Source of the DNA: Paenibacillus_AM sp052180255
Lineage (GTDB): Bacteria; Bacillota; Bacilli; Paenibacillales; NBRC-103111
NCBI RefSeq assembly: GCF_052180255.1
Contig: NZ_CP197466.1
Location: 868,001 to 932,000 of the forward strand
DNA length: 64,000 nt
Direction of reading: 5' to 3'
The notes under the pieces were generated by a model that had not been told where the DNA came from, searched no databases, and saw nothing but the letters and a program-made list of their open reading frames with translations. Numbering within the stretch: position 1 is the stretch's first letter; every line of letters begins with the position of its first letter. The position numbers and the translations under genes are program-made. Below, piece by piece: positions 16,286 to 24,917 of the stretch.

Positions 16286-17403
16286 GAAAAGCGCTGTTTA
16301 TACTTGTTATCATTTGCTTAACCTGTTTCGTTACAGGATGCAAGGATCAGAACATTATTGAGAATTTAACACTTTCTCTTGTGATCGGTATCGATCTTAA
16401 TGAAAATAATGAACTTGTGTTTTCTCTATCCAGTCCTGTTTTTAATAAAGAAGCGAAAGACAAAGAAGAGCAGTATGAGGTTAAGACAACTAGCTTACGG
16501 AAGTCTAGGGAAAAGTTCGATATGCACGTTTTAGGAATAACAAATGGTGGGAAAGCTCAAGTTATTCTAATCGGCAAGCGGTTAGCACAACAACCGGAAT
16601 GGTATACCCTTCTGGACGGATTTTTTCGAGATGCCAAAAATACGGTTACGTCCCGTTTGGTTTTGGTTGATGGTAGTGTAACAGATATTATGCATCTCGC
16701 ACCGAAGGATAAGCCTCGATTGCCAATATATTTAACTAAAATGATTGATACCTCTATTTTAAGAAACGAGACCATAAAAACAACTCTTCAGGAGTTTCAT
16801 CGCCAAACCTTAGATAAAGGAGTGACAGCGAGCATAACAGAGATCGGACTTAAAGAAAAAAGAATAGAAATTATTGGGGCTGCATTACTGGATGAGCAAA
16901 GTCATTATAAACTGGCCATTCAATCGGGTGACACGAAGCTGTTATACATGCTACAACACAAATTAAAGGGGAAGTTTCCTTTCACATTAGAATTACCTGA
17001 CATCCCTTCCAAGGGCGAATTGATTCAGAAGAATGAGCTGAGCTTCGACACTCAGACTATTAGTGTAAAGACAGATGCTCGTTATGAAAATGATAAATTT
17101 CGCTTTGATGTTAACATCAAGATGGGAATTTCATTGACAGAACTTTATTTTCCACTCGATCTTAGAAAAAGTGGCTCGAAACTTGAAGCACAAATCGAAG
17201 AGGAACTGGACCGTCATTTTAAACGTTTCGTGCAAAAAATACAAAAAGCTCATATTGATCCAGTCGGATTCGGTACGTATGCAAGGGCTTATGCTAATCC
17301 GGAATGGTTGAAAGTTCAGGATCATTGGGGGGATGCATTCGCACGCGCTGAAGTACATGTAAAGACAAATGTCAAAATTCTAGGAATGGGTATTGTGAAG
17401 TAA
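16282..17403 (+). CDS. Spore germinant receptor C subunit (Ger(x)C lipoprotein)
   Basis: This 373-residue lipoprotein carries a signal peptide ending in a lipobox (LTCFVTGC, with Cys at about 18). It then has the Ger(x)C fold: LVIGIDLNENNELVFSLS near the N-terminus, VILIGKRLA in the middle, and a C-terminal helical domain with EEELDRHFKRFVQKIQ and DPVGFGTYARAYANPEW. The ATG at 16282 overlaps the gerB stop (ATGA) and follows GGAGGAA, so an upstream ATG at 16210 inside gerB is not used. The protein is anchored on the outer face of the spore inner membrane, where it stabilises the receptor. It closes the operon. Confidence 0.94.
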   Translation: MRKALFILVIICLTCFVTGCKDQNIIENLTLSLVIGIDLNENNELVFSLSSPVFNKEAKDKEEQYEVKTTSLRKSREKFDMHVLGITNGGKAQVILIGKRLAQQPEWYTLLDGFFRDAKNTVTSRLVLVDGSVTDIMHLAPKDKPRLPIYLTKMIDTSILRNETIKTTLQEFHRQTLDKGVTASITEIGLKEKRIEIIGAALLDEQSHYKLAIQSGDTKLLYMLQHKLKGKFPFTLELPDIPSKGELIQKNELSFDTQTISVKTDARYENDKFRFDVNIKMGISLTELYFPLDLRKSGSKLEAQIEEELDRHFKRFVQKIQKAHIDPVGFGTYARAYANPEWLKVQDHWGDAFARAEVHVKTNVKILGMGIVK

Positions 17404-17420
17404 CATCCACAATTTGTGGT

Positions 17421-17449
17421 TTGACAGCCATAGACCTCTGTATTATATT
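17421..17449 (+). promoter_or_regulatory. Vegetative promoter for the nhaC-like gene
   Basis: TTGACA (17421-17426), a 17-bp spacer and TATATT (17444-17449) form a near-consensus sigma-A promoter about 90 bases before the start codon. Confidence 0.65.
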
Positions 17450-17540
17450 TTGCTATTATACTTAACCGCACAAAAGCGTAGAAGCTTAAAAGTATAAAAG
17501 TGAAAATATGATTAGAAGAAGTTAAGGGGTCGAAAACATC

Positions 17541-18920
17541 ATGTCTAAACAACCTAGTTTTAGTCAAAGTCTTTCTCTATTTATCGGTATGTTCCTGTTA
17601 TTATTCGTTGCCATGTTCGTCATGAAATCGGAGCCGCATATTCCACTTCTTGCAGGTACAGCGATTGTTGCAACTTGTTTGCATCTATTTGGTTTTAGCT
17701 GGAACGAGCTAGAGGAAGCTATTTTAAAAGGAATTCGTACAGCCATCATGCCGATCATTATTCTCGGTTTAATTGGTGTATTGATCGCCGTATGGATGAT
17801 GAGTGGGACCGTGCCTACGATTCTTTATGTGGGACTGGAATATATCAATCCGAATTACTTTGCGCTAAGTGCGCTTTTCATCACGATTATCGTCTCGATG
17901 TTTACAGGAAGTTCATTTACAACAGTGAGCACAGTTGGGGTTGCACTTATGGGGATGGCTTTAGCGATGGGCATTCATCCGTTCTTAGCTGCGGGTGCCA
18001 TTGTATGTGGGGCATGTTTCGGTGATAAAATGTCGCCGCTATCCGATACGACGAACTTTGCCCCTGCGGTCGCGGGTGTACAGTTGTTTACCCATATTCA
18101 AAATTTGTTGTATACAACGATACCAGCTCTTACACTTACGATTGTTTTCTTTATTTTTGTACCGCAAATAAGCGGGACGTCGATGTCTTCAATTGTAGAG
18201 ATGAAACAATCGCTTCAAGCTAGCTTCAATATTCACTGGCTGACGATCGCATCTCCTGCCGTAGTTCTTTACTGCTCGATTCGTCGGAAACCAATTATAC
18301 CCACACTTGCGATTGGTATCGTAAGTGGGCTGCTCGTTGCCCTTTTTGTGCAAGGAGAAACTTCCGTCTCGACATGGTTCCAAGTGATGCAAAATGGGTA
18401 CAAAGGTGAAGTTGCAAGCGATCTGGTCGCATCCATCGTGCATCGAGGTGGTTTACAATCGATGCTTTCTTCCATTTCTCTAATACTAATTGCTCTAGCA
18501 CTTGGCGGGCTGCTGCAGCATTGCGGCGTTATTCGTGCTTTGTTCGACCGTATCGTTCAACCCTTACGTAATCCAAGCCATATCGTACTTGCAACAGGTA
18601 CTTCATCCATTGCTGTTAATGCACTCACAGGTGAACAATACTTGTCGATTCTACTGCCTGGTCAAATGTTTAAAGACGAGTATACGCGACGCAATATCCC
18701 ACTTCGCACTCTATCACGCACCCTGGAAGACTGCGGTACACTGATGAATCCGCTCATCCCCTGGGGAGTAAGCGGCGCCTTTTTTGCTGCAACATTAGGT
18801 GTGCCTGTCATCGACTATATTCCTTATGCGACATTTCTTTGGTTATCGCCTCTGATTACGTTCCTCTATGCGTATGTGCCGAAGTTAAAACGGCTTAGTC
18901 TGGGGGATGGGCAAATCTGA
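17541..18920 (+). CDS. nhaC: Na+/H+ antiporter NhaC family protein
   Basis: This 459-residue membrane protein has about twelve hydrophobic segments. The family signature GACFGDKMSPLSDTTNFAPAVAG (about residues 155-177) is present, as are FTGSSFTTVSTVGVALMGM and EDCGTLMNPLIPWGVSGAF. It exchanges external protons for internal sodium, or malate/lactate in the MleN variants of this family; the sequence does not decide which. It is preceded by a good sigma-A promoter and stands as a single gene. The start ATG has only a weak purine stretch (AAGAAGTTAAGGGG) at some distance. Confidence 0.9.
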   Translation: MSKQPSFSQSLSLFIGMFLLLFVAMFVMKSEPHIPLLAGTAIVATCLHLFGFSWNELEEAILKGIRTAIMPIIILGLIGVLIAVWMMSGTVPTILYVGLEYINPNYFALSALFITIIVSMFTGSSFTTVSTVGVALMGMALAMGIHPFLAAGAIVCGACFGDKMSPLSDTTNFAPAVAGVQLFTHIQNLLYTTIPALTLTIVFFIFVPQISGTSMSSIVEMKQSLQASFNIHWLTIASPAVVLYCSIRRKPIIPTLAIGIVSGLLVALFVQGETSVSTWFQVMQNGYKGEVASDLVASIVHRGGLQSMLSSISLILIALALGGLLQHCGVIRALFDRIVQPLRNPSHIVLATGTSSIAVNALTGEQYLSILLPGQMFKDEYTRRNIPLRTLSRTLEDCGTLMNPLIPWGVSGAFFAATLGVPVIDYIPYATFLWLSPLITFLYAYVPKLKRLSLGDGQI

Positions 18921-18945
18921 TTTTCAGATTAGGAAATGTTATAAT
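18917..18945 (+). promoter_or_regulatory. Promoter for the CBS-domain gene
   Basis: CTGATT (18917-18922), a 17-bp spacer and a perfect TATAAT (18940-18945) lie just past the end of nhaC. ATCTGA-TTT-TCAGAT, a small hairpin, overlaps the -35 region. Confidence 0.5.
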
Positions 18946-18997
18946 AGAAAAAGAGCATTTTAATTATTAGTTTGATGGATAGAGAGGTTCTTTTTCT

Positions 18998-19426
18998 ATG
19001 AATATTGCATTCTTTTTATTACCTAAACTTGAAGTTGTCTGTATCACAATCCAATATACATTGCGTCAGACTTTAGAAAAAATGGAACATCACCGTTACA
19101 CGGCAATCCCTGTGCTTGATGATACAGGGAAATATATAGGGACCATTACAGAGGGTGACCTATTATGGTTTTTCAAAAATCAGGAAGGCATGTCTCTTGA
19201 AAATGCACACCGACGCTCGATTAGTGAGGTTCCGATGCGACTTGATAATCGTGCTGTGCGGATTGATGCGAATATGGACGATTTGATTCGCCTTGCGAAA
19301 GTGCAGAACTTTGTTCCTGTTGTGGATGATTCAGATAATTTTATTGGAATTGTAAGAAGAAGTGACATTATTGATTACTGTGCAAGCAAAATCTTCGTGC
19401 TAGAGCATAGCTCGGAGGTTGGTTAA
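18998..19426 (+). CDS. Two-CBS-domain protein
   Basis: A 142-residue protein made of two CBS motifs (about 20-70: HHRYTAIPVLDDTGKYIGTITEGDLL; about 85-135: QNFVPVVDDSDNFIGIVRRSDII) and nothing else. Such stand-alone CBS pairs bind adenine nucleotides (AMP, ATP) or c-di-AMP, and act as sensors for a partner protein. B. subtilis DarB (YkuL) has the same size and layout, but orthology is not evident. AGAGAGG lies upstream of the ATG. The stop is followed immediately by the exonuclease start, so the two are cotranscribed. The ligand and partner are unknown. Confidence 0.8.
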   Translation: MNIAFFLLPKLEVVCITIQYTLRQTLEKMEHHRYTAIPVLDDTGKYIGTITEGDLLWFFKNQEGMSLENAHRRSISEVPMRLDNRAVRIDANMDDLIRLAKVQNFVPVVDDSDNFIGIVRRSDIIDYCASKIFVLEHSSEVG

Positions 19427-20056
19427 TTGATGTTTACGAATTTGACGATTCTAGATTTTGAGACAACAGGACTTGATCCGCAAAAAGATAAAGTGATTGA
19501 GATTGCTGCTATCCGTGTGATGGACGGTAAAATTGTTAGCGAATTTAGTACCCTTGTGCAATACGAGGGTACGCTTTCTCCTAAGATTACGGAGATCACC
19601 GGCCTTACGGACGAAGATTTGCGGTACGGGATGGATGAAATGACAGCTTTTAAAATTTTGAACCGTTTTTTAGGCGATAATGTGATCGTAGCTCATAATG
19701 CTGCGTTCGATCTGAGTTTTCTTCATTTTACATTAAAAAGATTAGCAGGCCGCTCGTTTAACAATTCATTCCTCGATACATTAACCATTAGTCGGGATCG
19801 TACTTTTTACCCGTATACCCTTAGCGAAACTTGTAAAAGGTTTAGTATTCCACTTGAAGGTGCCCACCGCGCATTGAACGATGTACATGGATGCTGGAAG
19901 TTGCTAGAGACGTATTATAACGAAGGTCCAATTGATTCGTATCTGAATCAACTTGGGTATCTGCGTAAATATGGTCCACCGAAGTGGACGCCAGATTATG
20001 CGACAACTGTACCGCAGGAAAATGTATATGAAGATAGAAAAAAATCACAAGCTTAG
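19427..20056 (+). CDS. 3'-5' exonuclease, DnaQ/DEDDh family
   Basis: A 209-residue exonuclease with all DEDDh catalytic residues: ILDFETTGLDP (Asp, Glu), ITGLTDEDL, VAHNAAFDLSFL (Asp), and HRALNDV (His, Asp). The domain spans about residues 3-170; the last 40 residues are not assigned. It resembles the proofreading epsilon domain of DNA polymerase III or stand-alone repair exonucleases. I favour TTG 19427, eight bases after GGAGG and directly after the previous stop; ATG 19430 is the next codon. It is probably cotranscribed with the CBS protein. Confidence 0.88.
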   Translation: MMFTNLTILDFETTGLDPQKDKVIEIAAIRVMDGKIVSEFSTLVQYEGTLSPKITEITGLTDEDLRYGMDEMTAFKILNRFLGDNVIVAHNAAFDLSFLHFTLKRLAGRSFNNSFLDTLTISRDRTFYPYTLSETCKRFSIPLEGAHRALNDVHGCWKLLETYYNEGPIDSYLNQLGYLRKYGPPKWTPDYATTVPQENVYEDRKKSQA

Positions 20057-20150
20057 CCTAAATTAGGTTTTATTCGGACAGGAATGTTGTCGTAATCACA
20101 AATATTTTTGTTTATTTGGTGACAATACGCAAGTTTCTGTCTATTCGTTG

Positions 20151-20178
20151 TTGACAGAACAGTATGATAGATTATAGT
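20151..20178 (+). promoter_or_regulatory. Promoter of the secreted nucleotidase gene
   Basis: TTGACA (20151-20156), a 16-bp spacer and TATAGT (20173-20178) precede the strong TAGGAGGA ribosome binding site and TTG start. Confidence 0.6.
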
Positions 20179-20216
20179 GAAGAGGTAAGAGTTTATATTC
20201 ATTAGGAGGAATTACT

Positions 20217-22487
20217 TTGAAAAAGAAGTTTTCTTTAACGAAAGCGCTTGCCGCTACTGTATTATGTGCAACAATTGTACCAACAGCTGTTGTTGGAGCA
20301 GCAGATGCGAAAAACCCTGAACTTAAATTACGTATTATGGAAACGACAGATATTCATACGAACGTTTTGAACTATGACTACTACAAAGATAGCCTTACTG
20401 ACGAGTTTGGTCTTGCTAAGACTGCATCTTTGATTAAGAAACACCGTGATGCTGCGAAGAACAGCTTGCTTTTTGATAACGGAGATCTTTTGCAAGGTAA
20501 CCCACTTGGCGACGTAATGGCTAAGATTGATCCGCTTAAAGATGGTGAAGTTCACCCTGTATATAAAGCAATGAATTTGCTTAAATATGATGCAGGTAAC
20601 GTTGGTAACCACGAGTTTAACTATGGTCTAGATTTCTTGAACCGCAGCTTGAAAGGTTCTAACTTCCCTTATGTGAATGCAAACGTATACATAGATGATA
20701 AAGACAACAACCCAGATAACGATAAGAACTATTTTAAGCCTTACCTAATTTTGGATCGTACATTTAAAGATGAGAATGGCCAAGATCAAAAGCTTAAAAT
20801 TGGTGTAATCGGCTTCGTTCCTCCACAAATTACGAACTGGGATAAAGCTAGTCTGGATGGCAAAGTAATCGCAAAAGATATCATCGAGACAGCTAACAAA
20901 TTTATTCCTAAGATGAAAGCTGAAGGCGCTGACTTGATCGTTGCGATCCCTCACTCCGGTTTCGGTTCTGTTGAAGCAACGGGTACTGACGAGAATGCAA
21001 CTTATTTGTTAAGTAAAGTTCCTGGTATCGACACGATTCTATTCGGTCACTCCCACGTTGTATTCCCGGATGCTAAATTCGCTGGTCCTACAGGCGTAGA
21101 CCTTGCTAAAGCTGGCGTTGATTTGAAAAAAGGTACAATCAATGGTATTCCTGCAGTTGAGCCAGGTTTCTGGGGCGATAACCTGGGTGTTATTGACTTA
21201 AACTTGCAAAAAGTAGACGGTAAATGGAAAGTGGTTGATTCCCAATCATCTGTAGTTCCAATTTACGACAAAGCGAACAAAAAAGCGTTAGTAGATGCAG
21301 ATAAAGACATTGTTAACGCTGTAAAAGGCGAGCACGAAAAAACATTGAAGTATGTTCGTGGATCTGTAGGTAAATCGACTGCACCGATCAACAGCTACTT
21401 TGCACTTATTCAAGATGATCCATCTATTCAAATCGTAACGAATGCACAAAAATGGTATGTAGAGAAGAATATCAAAGGTACTGAGCTTGACGGCCTTCCA
21501 GTGCTTTCTGCTGGTGCGCCATTTAAAGCTGGCGGACGTAACGGCGTAAGCTACTACACAGATATTCCTAAAGGCGACCTAGCGGTTAAGAACATGGCTG
21601 ATCTTTACGTATATCCAAATACACTTAATGCTGTTCTTGTAACAGGTGCTGACGTGAAGAACTGGTTGGAAAGATCTGCTGGTCAATTTAACCAAATCGA
21701 TCCAAGCAAAACGGAAGAGCAACCATTGGTGAACGTAAACTTCCCAACTTACAACTTCGACGTACTTGATGGCGTAACATACAAATATGATCTAACTCAA
21801 CCGTCCAAATATGATCTTAGCGGTAAAGTAGTTAACCCAGAAGCAAGCCGTGTTGTTGACTTGCAATTTAATGGTAAGGCAATTGATCCAGCACAAAAAT
21901 TCATCATCGCTACGAACAACTACCGTGCAAGCGGTGGCGGTAACTTCCCAGGTGTAAACCAAGGTAAGTCGATTGTAATCAACTCACCAGATGAGAACCG
22001 TCAAATCGTAATTGATTACATCAGCGAAAATAAAACAATTGATCCAGCTGCAGATAACAACTGGGCACTTCTTCACAACTTTGGTAAAGCTAATGTAACT
22101 TTCGAAACTTCACCAAATGCGAAAGCTTTTGCTGACTCGTATAATTACATGAAATATGTAGATACAAACAAAGAATCCGGTTTTGCTAAATATGCAATTA
22201 AATTTGCTGATAACGTTGAACCAACAAAACCAGTTGAGCCTACAAAACCAGTTGAGCCGAAAACTCCAGAACCAACAAAACCGACAACACCAGAACCGAC
22301 TACACCTACTCCATCAGAAAAGCCAGTACAAGCTGATGAAGTGTACGTTGTTAAAGCAGGAGATATTCTTTCCAGAATCGCAAAACAATATGGTCTTGAC
22401 TGGCATGAACTTGCTGCTTATAACCAATTGAAGAACCCACATATGATCTACATCGGTCAAGAAATTAAAATTCCTGCTAAGAAATAA
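20217..22487 (+). CDS. Secreted 5'-nucleotidase/2',3'-cyclic phosphodiesterase-type enzyme with LysM anchor
   Basis: A 756-residue exported protein. Residues 1-28 are a signal peptide (KKKFSLTKALAATVLC). A metallophosphatase domain (about 38-350) shows METTDIHTN, FDNGDLLQGNP, GNVGNHEFNYG, IPHSGF and LFGHSHVVFPD, the full set of metal ligands. A 5'-nucleotidase C-terminal domain follows (about 375-640; NYRASGGGNFPG). Then come a Pro/Thr/Glu-rich linker and one LysM repeat (about 705-754: YVVKAGDILSRIAKQYGLDW) that should bind peptidoglycan. The start is TTG with TAGGAGGA six bases upstream. The enzyme probably dephosphorylates extracellular nucleotides at the wall. It has its own promoter and terminator. 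Confidence 0.9.
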   Translation: MKKKFSLTKALAATVLCATIVPTAVVGAADAKNPELKLRIMETTDIHTNVLNYDYYKDSLTDEFGLAKTASLIKKHRDAAKNSLLFDNGDLLQGNPLGDVMAKIDPLKDGEVHPVYKAMNLLKYDAGNVGNHEFNYGLDFLNRSLKGSNFPYVNANVYIDDKDNNPDNDKNYFKPYLILDRTFKDENGQDQKLKIGVIGFVPPQITNWDKASLDGKVIAKDIIETANKFIPKMKAEGADLIVAIPHSGFGSVEATGTDENATYLLSKVPGIDTILFGHSHVVFPDAKFAGPTGVDLAKAGVDLKKGTINGIPAVEPGFWGDNLGVIDLNLQKVDGKWKVVDSQSSVVPIYDKANKKALVDADKDIVNAVKGEHEKTLKYVRGSVGKSTAPINSYFALIQDDPSIQIVTNAQKWYVEKNIKGTELDGLPVLSAGAPFKAGGRNGVSYYTDIPKGDLAVKNMADLYVYPNTLNAVLVTGADVKNWLERSAGQFNQIDPSKTEEQPLVNVNFPTYNFDVLDGVTYKYDLTQPSKYDLSGKVVNPEASRVVDLQFNGKAIDPAQKFIIATNNYRASGGGNFPGVNQGKSIVINSPDENRQIVIDYISENKTIDPAADNNWALLHNFGKANVTFETSPNAKAFADSYNYMKYVDTNKESGFAKYAIKFADNVEPTKPVEPTKPVEPKTPEPTKPTTPEPTTPTPSEKPVQADEVYVVKAGDILSRIAKQYGLDWHELAAYNQLKNPHMIYIGQEIKIPAKK

Positions 22488-22513
22488 TAGTTCTCTATTA
22501 TTTCCTGTGTAAT

Positions 22514-22548
22514 AAACGTGTAAGGACGTTGTTCCTTACACGTTTTTT
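22514..22548 (+). terminator. Terminator of the nucleotidase gene
   Basis: AAACGTGTAAGGA (22514-22526) and TCCTTACACGTTT (22533-22545) are perfectly complementary 13-bp arms with a 6-nt loop, followed by a T run. Confidence 0.92.
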
Positions 22549-22678
22549 TATTTTCATAAAACAAATTGACTATCAATTACGAACAAATTCACGTTATGAA
22601 ACGCTTCCAAAATCGTTATAATGAGGGAAAATGGGATTATTGACTTTACACATAAGAGAAGGGAGCAACATACCAGAC

Positions 22679-23461
22679 ATGTCGAAGTATGATGCAATTT
22701 TACGTTTAGATGGAAAAGTAGCGATTGTTACAGGAGGAGCTTCAGGAATTGGATTCGCAACAGCGGAAATGTTAGCTGAGTTTGGCGCGAATGTGATGCT
22801 GATCGATATTAATCAAGAGCAGGGTGAAAAAGCAGCATTAGCCATTCGTGAACAAGGCGGACAAGCGCACTTTTACTCCTGCAACGTAACTTCCAATGAC
22901 GATTGTAAAATGACGGTCAGCCGCATTGTTGAAGAACAAGGCCGTATCGATATTTTATTCAATAATGCAGGTGTTATCCGCAGAAAGACAGTTGTGGATC
23001 TCGAAGAGAAAGATTGGGATCTTGTCATGGATGTTTCACTGAAAGGTGCCTACCTTCTGTCCAAATATGCAATCCCACACATGGCAGAAGTGGGTGGTGG
23101 CAGTATCGTGAACACAGGATCGGGCTGGGGGCTTAAAGGCGGCGATCAAGCGGCAGCTTATTGTGCGGCTAAGGCAGGAATTGTGAACTTAACGAAGGCG
23201 ATGGCAATTGACCATGGTGTGCAAAATATTCGTGTGAACTGTGTGTGCCCAGGAGATACAGATACACCGCTACTAAGAGATGAAGCAAAACAGCTTGGTA
23301 AAGAAGAAGGCTCTTTCTTAGTATCATCCGCAGTTGGTCGTCCACTTGAGCGTTTGGGTACGCCGAGAGACATCGCAAGCTCAGTATTATTCCTTGTAAG
23401 CGACATGTCGAGTTGGGTTACAGGCAGCGTGCTTGTCGTCGACGGCGGAGGCTTGGCTTAA
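22679..23461 (+). CDS. SDR family NAD(P)-dependent oxidoreductase
   Basis: A 260-residue classical short-chain dehydrogenase. It has the Rossmann glycine motif TGGASGIG at about residues 19-26, NNAG in FNNAGVI, the catalytic Ser in NTGSGWG, the YxxxK motif YCAAKAG, and the C-terminal VTGSVLVVDGGG. AspIle (LIDIN) at the end of beta-2 favours NAD(H). A TATAAT at 22617-22622 would start transcription next to an upstream ATG (22631), so I prefer ATG 22679 although its GGGAG is 13 bases away. It is followed after 37 bases by two GcvP-like subunits on the same strand, suggesting a shared pathway. The substrate is unknown. Confidence 0.85.
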   Translation: MSKYDAILRLDGKVAIVTGGASGIGFATAEMLAEFGANVMLIDINQEQGEKAALAIREQGGQAHFYSCNVTSNDDCKMTVSRIVEEQGRIDILFNNAGVIRRKTVVDLEEKDWDLVMDVSLKGAYLLSKYAIPHMAEVGGGSIVNTGSGWGLKGGDQAAAYCAAKAGIVNLTKAMAIDHGVQNIRVNCVCPGDTDTPLLRDEAKQLGKEEGSFLVSSAVGRPLERLGTPRDIASSVLFLVSDMSSWVTGSVLVVDGGGLA

Positions 23462-23498
23462 TATTTTTTTATAAAATGATTCGATTGAGGTGACTTGG

Positions 23499-24917
23499 AT
23501 GGAAAAGAACAATAAATCGGCTGCGCATCCTTATATACCAAATACGATCCCAGAAGTGCAGCGCCAAATGCTAGATGAGATCGGTGTTGACCGAATTGAA
23601 GATTTGTTTGCTATTATTCCAGATGATATCAAGTTAAACCGGATGATGAATTTGCCTCCAGTATTAACGGAATATGAACTTCAGCGCGATGTGGAGAAAT
23701 TGCTTAATAAAAATAAAAGTGCCAAGGAAAAGCTAAACTTCTTAGGTGCGGGCTGTTGGCAGCATTACGTACCTGCTGTTTGTGACGAGATCAACCAACG
23801 TTCGGAGTTCGTGACAGCCTATGCAGGTGAACCGTATGAAGATCATGGCCGTTTTCAAACCTTATTTGAATATCAAAGTCTAGTTGCTGAGCTTGTAGAC
23901 ATGGACGTTGTAAATGTTCCTACATTTGACTGGGCGCAAGCAGCTTCCACAGCGCTTCGAATGGCAGCAAGAATTACAGGACGCAAGAAAGTCTTGCTTC
24001 CAGCGACGATTGATCGGGATAAGTTGATGATTATCGCGAACTACATTACACCAGATTTATCTTATTCCCTCGTTGATTATAATAGCGAGACAGGGGAACT
24101 GGATGTAGAGGATTTGAAACAGAAGGTGGATGCAGAGACAGCAGCAGTTTATATCGAGAATCCTACGTTTCTTGGAATAATTGAATCACAGGGAGCGTTA
24201 ATTGCCGATATCACTCATCTTGCAGGAGCACTCTTTGTGGTTGGTGTTGATCCGAGTTCTCTCGGTGTATTGAAACCACCTAGTCAGTACGGTGCAGATA
24301 TCGTATGCGGCGATTTACAGCCACTAGGCATGCATATGAATTTCGGCGGTGGTCAAGCGGGTTTTATCGCAACGCATGACGAAGAGAGATTCGTTATGGA
24401 GTACCCGTCCCGTTTGTTTGGTATCGCACCAACTTCGGTTGAAGGGGAATACGGCTTTGGTGATGTAGCGTATGAACGAACTTCTTTTGCCCATCGTGAG
24501 ACTGGAAAAGAGTCCGTAGGTACACAAACCGCATTGTGGGGTATTACGGCAGGAGTTTACTTAAGCCTAATGGGTCCGTACGGAATGCAAGAGCTTGGAC
24601 AGACTATCATGCAGAAATCCCAATATGCAGCAGGCTTGCTTGGTCAAGTAGAAGGTGTGCAACTTAAATTCACTTCACCTTTCTTCAAAGAATTCATTGT
24701 TGATTTTACGAATACCGGCTTGAGCGTTGCAGCCATTCATGCAAAACTCTCCGAGCTAGGCATTCAAGGCGGCAAAGATTTATCGCAAGATTTCCCTGAG
24801 CTTGGACAATCTGCTTTGTATTGTGTAACCGAGATTCATACGCAAGAGGAATTAGATCAATTGGCCTCTACCATTAAAGGATGCTTAGCAGCATTGCAGG
24901 AAGGAGTGAGCGTGTAA
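23499..24917 (+). CDS. Glycine dehydrogenase subunit 1-like protein (divergent GcvPA)
   Basis: A 472-residue fold-type I PLP-family protein related to GcvPA, the N-terminal half of glycine decarboxylase P-protein (about 450 residues). It keeps FLGAGCWQHYVPAV, RSEFVTAYAGEPYEDHGRFQ, FEYQSLVAELVDMDV and GADIVCGDLQPLG. Several typical GcvPA motifs differ: FDWAQAASTA stands where YDGGTALAEA is usual, and FGGGQAGFIA where FGGPHCGYFA is usual. The ATG at 23499 lies after GAGGTGA. Its stop shares a base with the GcvPB-like start. With the SDR upstream and no gcvT or gcvH beside it, it may belong to a specialised decarboxylase rather than the housekeeping glycine cleavage system. Confidence 0.75.
   Translation: MEKNNKSAAHPYIPNTIPEVQRQMLDEIGVDRIEDLFAIIPDDIKLNRMMNLPPVLTEYELQRDVEKLLNKNKSAKEKLNFLGAGCWQHYVPAVCDEINQRSEFVTAYAGEPYEDHGRFQTLFEYQSLVAELVDMDVVNVPTFDWAQAASTALRMAARITGRKKVLLPATIDRDKLMIIANYITPDLSYSLVDYNSETGELDVEDLKQKVDAETAAVYIENPTFLGIIESQGALIADITHLAGALFVVGVDPSSLGVLKPPSQYGADIVCGDLQPLGMHMNFGGGQAGFIATHDEERFVMEYPSRLFGIAPTSVEGEYGFGDVAYERTSFAHRETGKESVGTQTALWGITAGVYLSLMGPYGMQELGQTIMQKSQYAAGLLGQVEGVQLKFTSPFFKEFIVDFTNTGLSVAAIHAKLSELGIQGGKDLSQDFPELGQSALYCVTEIHTQEELDQLASTIKGCLAALQEGVSV

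Noticed and set aside
22549..22678. Glycine riboswitch before the SDR/GcvP-like genes
   Set aside because: The gap is short and contains only a terminator tail and a TATAAT; no tandem aptamer-like structure was found.
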